From Asterella californica (Eukaryota > Streptophyta > Marchantiopsida > Marchantiales > Aytoniaceae): DNA of 64,000 nucleotides. The stretch spans positions 37,556,501-37,620,500 of the forward strand of contig JAYKYS010000002.1 of NCBI GenBank assembly GCA_036924285.1, written 5' to 3'. The notes under the pieces were generated by a model. That model saw nothing but the letters and a program-made list of their open reading frames with translations. It did no database searches and was not told the DNA's origin. Positions 58,874-64,000 of the stretch are shown here, in pieces. The translations under genes were made by a program, and so were the position numbers. Each line of letters begins with the position of its first letter. Positions within the stretch are counted from its first letter, which is position 1.

Positions 58874-59574
58874 CCTACAATGAGATCTCTTCTTGCATTG
58901 ACAGCTTGCTCGTCTGTCTCTATTCGCTTTGTCTCTATCAGTATAATAATCTGCCAATCATGCCAAATAAACAGTTTACTCGTTTGAGCATTACCTAGAA
59001 TAGACGATGAATGTCGAGATTCAACCTTAAGACTGTCATTGAACTGAATAGACGTGATGCCTGCAGATGTACTCGGTCGTGAAACAACCCCAAGAGTGAC
59101 ACTGAACTGAGCGGCCGTGACTGCTGGAGATGCACTCGGTCGTGAAACAACCCCAAGAGTGACATTGAATTGAGCAGCCGTGACGCTTGGAGATGCACTC
59201 GATCGAGAAACAGCCTCACGAGTGACATTGAACTGAACAGCCGTGACTGCTGGAGATGCACTTGATCGAGAAGTGCTTGGTTGTGTTGAGAAATCTGGCT
59301 CTAGAAAAATAGCATCGTCTAGAGAACTACCCATGATCTCATGCAGATTAGGAGAGGAAGCATAAACTCTATTGGTGGCATTTTGGCTTGCTTGAACACT
59401 AATGTGAAATGGTCTTCTCTGGCTCTCCAAACTGAGTATTGTCTGATCGTGCTCTTCAAAATCGTCGTCATGGACCTCTTCAACTTCAGCTGCAGCAAAT
59501 ATTTCAAGCACAACTCTTTTGAGTGTCATGAGAATTTTTTCCACGATACTATGTTTGTTTTGACAACCAAACAA
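58874..59574 (-). pseudogene. Trihelix-like gene, 5' part (interrupted by copy B)
   Basis: An exon begins at 59574 after a TTGTTGCAG acceptor. It encodes an acidic segment (EVEEVHDDDFEEHDQ), four 21-residue tandem repeats (59020-59271), and then the first trihelix helix with LFIWHDWQIIILIETKR, up to the insertion site. The frame continues in register beyond copy B at 49301. The trihelix/SANT-like signature is Trp-rich helices with a basic loop; such proteins bind DNA as transcription regulators or as transposon-associated factors. Upstream exons are not found, so it may have been a host gene or part of another transposon. Confidence 0.7.
59020..59271 (-). repeat. Four tandem 63-bp coding repeats
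   Basis: Four in-register 21-residue units of the type SRxSASPAVTAxQFNVTxxxV occupy the segment before the trihelix domain. The last unit is the most diverged. Confidence 0.85.
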
Positions 59575-59594
59575 CTGCAACAATGTCAACTATG

Positions 59595-59847
59595 AAGCTC
59601 CACAGCCCACACATTGATTGGAATAGCACAACCCTTTGTGGACGAGAATGAATGATAATGTAGGAAAACTATTGCAGCTTAGAAAATTTATCAAGAGATT
59701 CCTCAGGCTCCTGAACTCAAACTCGTAAACGCACTATCGCACGCTTTCGTGATGTGAATCATTTTACATTGTAAATAATTCACCTCTCTGTCAAGCGTTA
59801 GTCTCTCTGAGTGAAAGTAGGACCTCAGAGAAGTCGACACTGGAGGA
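59595..59847. other. Spacer or intron between the trihelix-like gene and RT4
   Basis: No coding signal. It is probably intron sequence of the trihelix-like gene up to the RT4 LTR edge. Confidence 0.4.
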
Positions 59848-61069
59848 TGTTATATATTTTGAGTCTTAGTAGGTTGATTACCATGTAGATGGAGTTAAGG
59901 TCATGGGTTGTAATTACGTGTCGCCCATGCATGCTTCCTAGCGAGGTTAGGTTATCTTTCGAGATTACGTGTCGTTTTACATGTCTTCGCATGTAGTTTA
60001 GGGTCTATGCTGGCACTTTAGGGGCTTGACGTGGTAGCCTATGTGCAAAATCAAGTCACCACGTGGTTTGGGACACAAAAGGACAGGGGAGTGAAGCTAT
60101 GAACTCCCATTGGTCCAATTTTGTCTTTATGTACTGCTAAACTTAGTAGTAGCGGTCTTAAGAGGAGTTCGAGCATTTGGTAAGAAGACTTTGAAATCTG
60201 AGAGCACAGGGAGATAGGGTTCGTCGTGCCAAGCACTGTCAGCGAAATTTTTGATCGATTTGGAGCAATAAAGAAGGAGTTATGGTTGATTGAAGTTCGA
60301 TTTGTGTCAGAATTGCAGCACTTCTGTTGATTTTGAGGTTTTCAGTGTCAATCGCAGTAGATTTGAGAAAATCGCTTCAAACTTTCGAGGTCTCGTTCAT
60401 TGGCAGCAGGGCTACGACTGTCCCCAAATTTTCATGTCAATTGAAATTGTGAGTAATTCAGGGCGACCGCTGAAGCAGAGGGGGTCCGAAAAGCTCTCAA
60501 TCTAGAGCATCAACTTCACAGAGCGAGATCTGGAGTTCTGTGTAGAATCAGGAGGTCCAACTTCACAGGAGTGTTCAGCAAGCTGTGTACTGCAAATCCT
60601 GTAAGAATCTTCGAAAGTGATCCAGCCAATTCTCTGTTCTAGGTCGAAATAGCTGTCTGGGTACCAGAAATTGCCGTAATTTCTCTGCTCAGAACGTTTC
60701 TGCCCATATCTCGACACTCTGATTTGATCTCAAGCTGAAACTTCGTGTGTATGGTCAGTAGGGCCTTATTTACATGTAGAAGGAGTTCTGAAGTCTGAAC
60801 CATCGTATGTTTCTGATTCTGGACCGTTGAAGTTCGCTGTCTGACCTTATTACTGCTAGTCTGATCTGATCTTCGCTACCTGAACATACTGGAGGGTCCA
60901 TTCGACTTGAGTGAGTGTTTATACTGTTCCTTTTTTATCTGAAGCCTTCCTCTGTAGTAAGCAACCATAGCCTGAAGCCCAACGCTTCTCTGAGTAGACT
61001 AAACACAGCATTCAAGATCTATCACAGCCAGAAGGTTCCGCCCTTCCCAGGAAAACTCTCAACTCGACA
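59848..61069 (+). repeat. RT4 5' LTR
   Basis: Ends CTCAACTCGACA directly before the PBS. Internal sequence aligns with the inverted fragment at 47,600-48,580 and, over a short AAAAGGACA...CATTGGTCC stretch, with the RT3 LTR. Confidence 0.75.
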
Positions 61070-61071
61070 TC

Positions 61072-61090
61072 TGGTGCTTCCACTGAAAGC
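61072..61090 (+). promoter_or_regulatory. RT4 primer binding site
   Basis: TGGTGCTTCCACTGAAAGC, two nt after the LTR, one base different from RT3. Confidence 0.8.
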
Positions 61091-61138
61091 TCTTGGGGTG
61101 ATTGATTGAGAAGGTTGAGTTCACTACAAGGAGAAGAG

Positions 61139-63693
61139 ATGGATCGCAAGAGTGCTGCTGCTGCTACTTCTACGCCTGTTGCATCTACGTCTACTGCAGC
61201 TCCTTCTGTAGCACCAGCGGCTACAGCGACGTCTGCACCTGGTCTGGATACGGCCGAGATTCTGAAGACACTTGCGGCCCTGGTCCAACAACATCCGATC
61301 ATTGGAGGGGGTGAGTTGAAGTCTACCAAGGCTTTGCAAGCAATTGTGAATAGATGCGGTAGATTTGAAGGTAGAGATATTTCTAGATATCTGCGTGAAT
61401 ACAGAGGATGGGAGAAGAGATGGAACTAGTTAAGGTTACTGATGCTGAGATGATAGGGAGTTTCGAGTTAGCTGTAATACCTGAGTTGCGGGACCAGGTT
61501 AGGGATGTACAGAGAAGAAATCTAGGTGTCTGGATGAGTTTCGAACGATCTCTTCGGGAGGAGTTTCTTGAAGAAGATTCAGAAAGAGTCACTAGAAGAA
61601 CGTTTCTGGACTGGGTTGAGCAGCAACCTGGTCGTATGATGAACCTGAATGAGATGCTGAGAGAGTTTGATCGGAGATACCAACAACTCTCAACTCTTGA
61701 GAGGATAACCTTAGATGCTAGGAAAACCGAGCTTTTCCTGCAAGCTACCGATGATACTACGGCAGATCGGTTGTGCTTTATGTTGGCCGATCGATCTGCT
61801 GAAGGAGGAGTTACTACTGATTGGGGGAGAGTTGAGGATGCTGTTGCTGTATTGACGAGACAAAGGCGTGGAAGAGTGGCTGTGGGAGGACGTCCGCTTG
61901 CAGAAGTGGCCGCTCAACCTCGCACTGCTCCTCAAGTACAGCAACCTCCGGCTCCTGCTCCCAGACCTGTTGTACCGGCTGTAGTACCTTTGATACCAGT
62001 GGTGCCAGTTCCTGCACAAAGGGCACCGGTTCAGAGACCTGCAGAGAACCATGGACAGCAGAACCAGATCGAAGACCTGATTCGGCAGATGAGAGAATTG
62101 AAGGTGGAGCTAGCTGGTCTGCAGAGAGAGCAGCCACCGACGCCTGCTGCTGCACGTCCAAGAGGTGCTCCTGTTCGTAGATGTATCTAGTGTGACAGTC
62201 AAGATCATTTCCGAGGGGACTGTCAAGAGCTCACGGCTGCTCTGCGAGATGGTGTGGTTCGCTACCAGAACGGTAGGCTGCACCTTTCTTCTACTGGAGA
62301 GCCGCTAAGCACGCAGTTTGGACGAGGAGGCATGAGGAGTCTACCTCAGATTACAGCTGCTGCAACTGTACATGCATTGATGGCACCACCGGTAAATCCT
62401 GATGTATATGTCGGTCACATTGAAGTTTCTTCTTGTCCTACGTTGCTAGATAGGACTACTGAGAAGAAACCTGTTCAAGTTCCTTCTGAAGTACTGAAGA
62501 GAGGAGCAGAAACTATCCGTAGGGTCACAGGGTGGGGAGATCCTGTTGATGCTGCGTCTATCAAAGCATTCTTGGACGTGGATAGACACGTTCACTGGCA
62601 GGATGCTTCTGTGGAGGAGAAGAGGCGGCGAGAAGCCTATGAACTTGATACTGGAGTTCCAGAGGAGACTGGAGATAGACGGAGGGTCACGAGGAGACGA
62701 GCGGCTCCTCCTGAAGACATCTCTTCTACCTCTGCAGCTCCTCCACCTGCACCAGGTCCGATGGAGGACGTGCAGAGATCTCAGCAGGAGCCAACGACTG
62801 CTGGTAGACGGTTTACTGCCCAAGAGAAAGGGAAAGGACCGGCTTATAAGTTGGCAGCTGATATTGAGACTTCAACCGATCTCAAGGGCATCTTGGAGCA
62901 GAGAATACTTGACACGCTAATCGAGTTTTCTCTTCGGGAGGTTCTTGGTATTGCGAAGAGGGAGTTTCACGAGCTGATCATCGACATCATCAAGCGGAAG
63001 AGACAGGTGATGTCCGAGCAAGTAGAAAGCCAGATGATTGATGTGATAGGAGCTTCTATGAATGATGCAGAGTTCGGCAAGGTGCATTTTCAGGAGGCTG
63101 ATGATACAGAGTACCAGCAAGAAGCGTTGGTTGCTGGTACCAACACTGCTGAGTTTGATGATAGAGAAGCTGGCGACGAGAGTCCAGCTACTGATAGTGA
63201 CTTCAGAAAAAGGCACTGGGCTCGTGCTACGACTGCTACACGAGTTTGCCTTGGAAGTCTTGAACCTGTTGCTGCGTTAGTTGATCACGGTTCTGAGATC
63301 AACATCATGTCACGGGAGGTGTACGAGAGAGGACAATGGCCTATCGAACTGAACTATGGTTGGGTGCTACGAGCTGCAAACAACCAAAAGGGTGAGTTAT
63401 ACGGCGCTTGTCCCAACGTGAGAGTGAAGCTGGGTGATGTGGAGGTAGATCAGCACTTCTTCGTGCAATCTTCTACTTCTTATCCTGTGATTCTTGGTCA
63501 GCCTTATATCACTGCAGTTCGAATGGAGACGAAAGTAATGGATGACGGATCTCACTATGCTAGGATCCGTAGTCCAGATGATAGACGTTCTGTGCAGTTT
63601 CTGACCGTTCGTACGAACCACGAACGAAACAGACAAACTTTGAGAGATTCTCCTATCTGTAGGAGTAAGGGTTTTCTGAAACCACTCTTGTAG
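61139..63693 (+). pseudogene. RT4 Gag-protease polyprotein (broken)
   Basis: Starts at ATG 61139 (MDRKSAAAATSTPVAS). A frameshift near 61,405 and a TAG at 62188-62190, inside the zinc knuckle where RT3 has Trp, interrupt an otherwise good alignment to RT3. A Pro/Ala/Val-rich linker (about 61,890-62,040) has no RT3 counterpart. The knuckle is CI*CDSQDHFRGDC, with the asterisk marking the TAG. The shared block RRVTGWGDPVDAASIKAFL and the protease with VDHGSEINIMS follow. It ends at TAG 63691-63693, preceded by the slippery-site candidate GGGTTTT at 63669-63675. Confidence 0.88.
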
Positions 63694-63695
63694 AC

Positions 63696-64000
63696 CGGGA
63701 TACCAAGAGTGATGGATCTGCTACTACTATGATCCCGCTTGAGCAGCCTGTGGGATCACAGCAGGCTGACGAAGAGGTTGCTCAAGATTCTGAGAACGAT
63801 AACACTGTACATAGTTGGAAATCTGGTTTGATGACTTTCAGTTCTGATGATTGGAGTGAGTTCACGCGAGTAGAAGATTTGACTGAGAAGAGTAGAAGGC
63901 AGATGGAGAAGTATGCAGAAAATCTGCACTGTACAGGAGTTCTGAACGAAGGTGAGATGATTTCTGATGTTTACGAGGAGTTTGTAGGTGTACAGTCTTT
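63696..64000 (+). CDS. RT4 Pol, N-terminal part (runs off the window)
   Basis: Open in the -1 frame relative to gag-pro from 63669 to the window end. KYAENLHCTGVLNEGEM and SDVYEEFVGV correspond to the N-terminal Pol region of RT3. Reverse transcriptase itself lies beyond the window. Confidence 0.8.

Larger units (their letters stand above)
59848..64000 (+). mobile_element. RT4: 5' part of a Ty3/gypsy element related to RT3
   Basis: LTR, PBS, gag, protease and the start of pol, cut by the window edge. Protein sequence, PBS and the -1 relation between gag-pro and pol are shared with RT3. The LTR is shorter (about 1.2 kb) and largely different. The outer LTR edge (TGTTATATATTTTGAG at 59848) is provisional because the 3' LTR is outside the window. 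Confidence 0.9.

Overview
The window looks like nuclear DNA of a land plant or close streptophyte relative. The host genes are split by GT-AG introns, one gene resembles a plastid-targeted plant enzyme, another carries a trihelix-type DNA-binding domain, and about two thirds of the window is Ty3/gypsy LTR-retrotransposon DNA. A bryophyte-like genome is my guess, not something I can prove. No rRNA gene, functional tRNA gene or CRISPR array is visible. All calls come from reading the sequence; no database search was run.

Layout. Positions 1-17,338 are gene-bearing: a six-exon coiled-coil gene (minus, 2001-3960), a multi-exon gene of unknown product (plus, 7221-10326) and a two-exon aspartate/glutamate racemase-family gene (minus, 11146-12800). 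Positions 17,339-27,450 are a young, complete gypsy element (plus, 2035-bp LTRs, TSD ACGT), here RT3. Positions 28,676-38,585 and 49,306-58,873 are two copies (A and B, minus) of an unusual gypsy family. Between them lie a decayed unidentified coding region (38,600-40,750), a truncated gypsy element of a third family (41,120-45,451 plus LTR) and an LTR fragment (about 47,600-48,580). Copy B sits inside a coding exon of a trihelix-like gene (48,850-59,574). From about 59,848 to the end is the 5' part of a gypsy element related to RT3, here RT4.

The standout is the A/B family. Its first reading frame runs gag, zinc knuckles, aspartic protease and a DNMT3-type cytosine-5 DNA methyltransferase with motifs I to X in normal order. 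A shared in-frame TAG-CAG-TCA, the tobamovirus-type readthrough context, separates this from reverse transcriptase, RNase H, DDE integrase and a C-terminal PHD finger. One transposon therefore appears to carry both a DNA-methylation writer and a chromatin reader. Its ends are also odd. A 293/294-bp repeat (L) is at the sense 5' end, while the sense 3' end reads X-L-X with a 108-bp repeat X. This is a split-direct-repeat layout like tyrosine-recombinase PAT/Ngaro elements, but the element has a DDE integrase and 4-bp target duplications. Immediately after the 5' L is a 15-nt segment that pairs with an internal segment of L about 28 nt downstream of a TATA-like box, as expected for Tf1-style self-priming rather than tRNA priming.

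Both copies are broken by stops and indels, but the lesions rarely coincide, so the family architecture can be read by comparing them. L/L and X/X divergences agree within each copy (about 5% in A; 1-2% in B), so both repeat pairs appear to be renewed together at each transposition.
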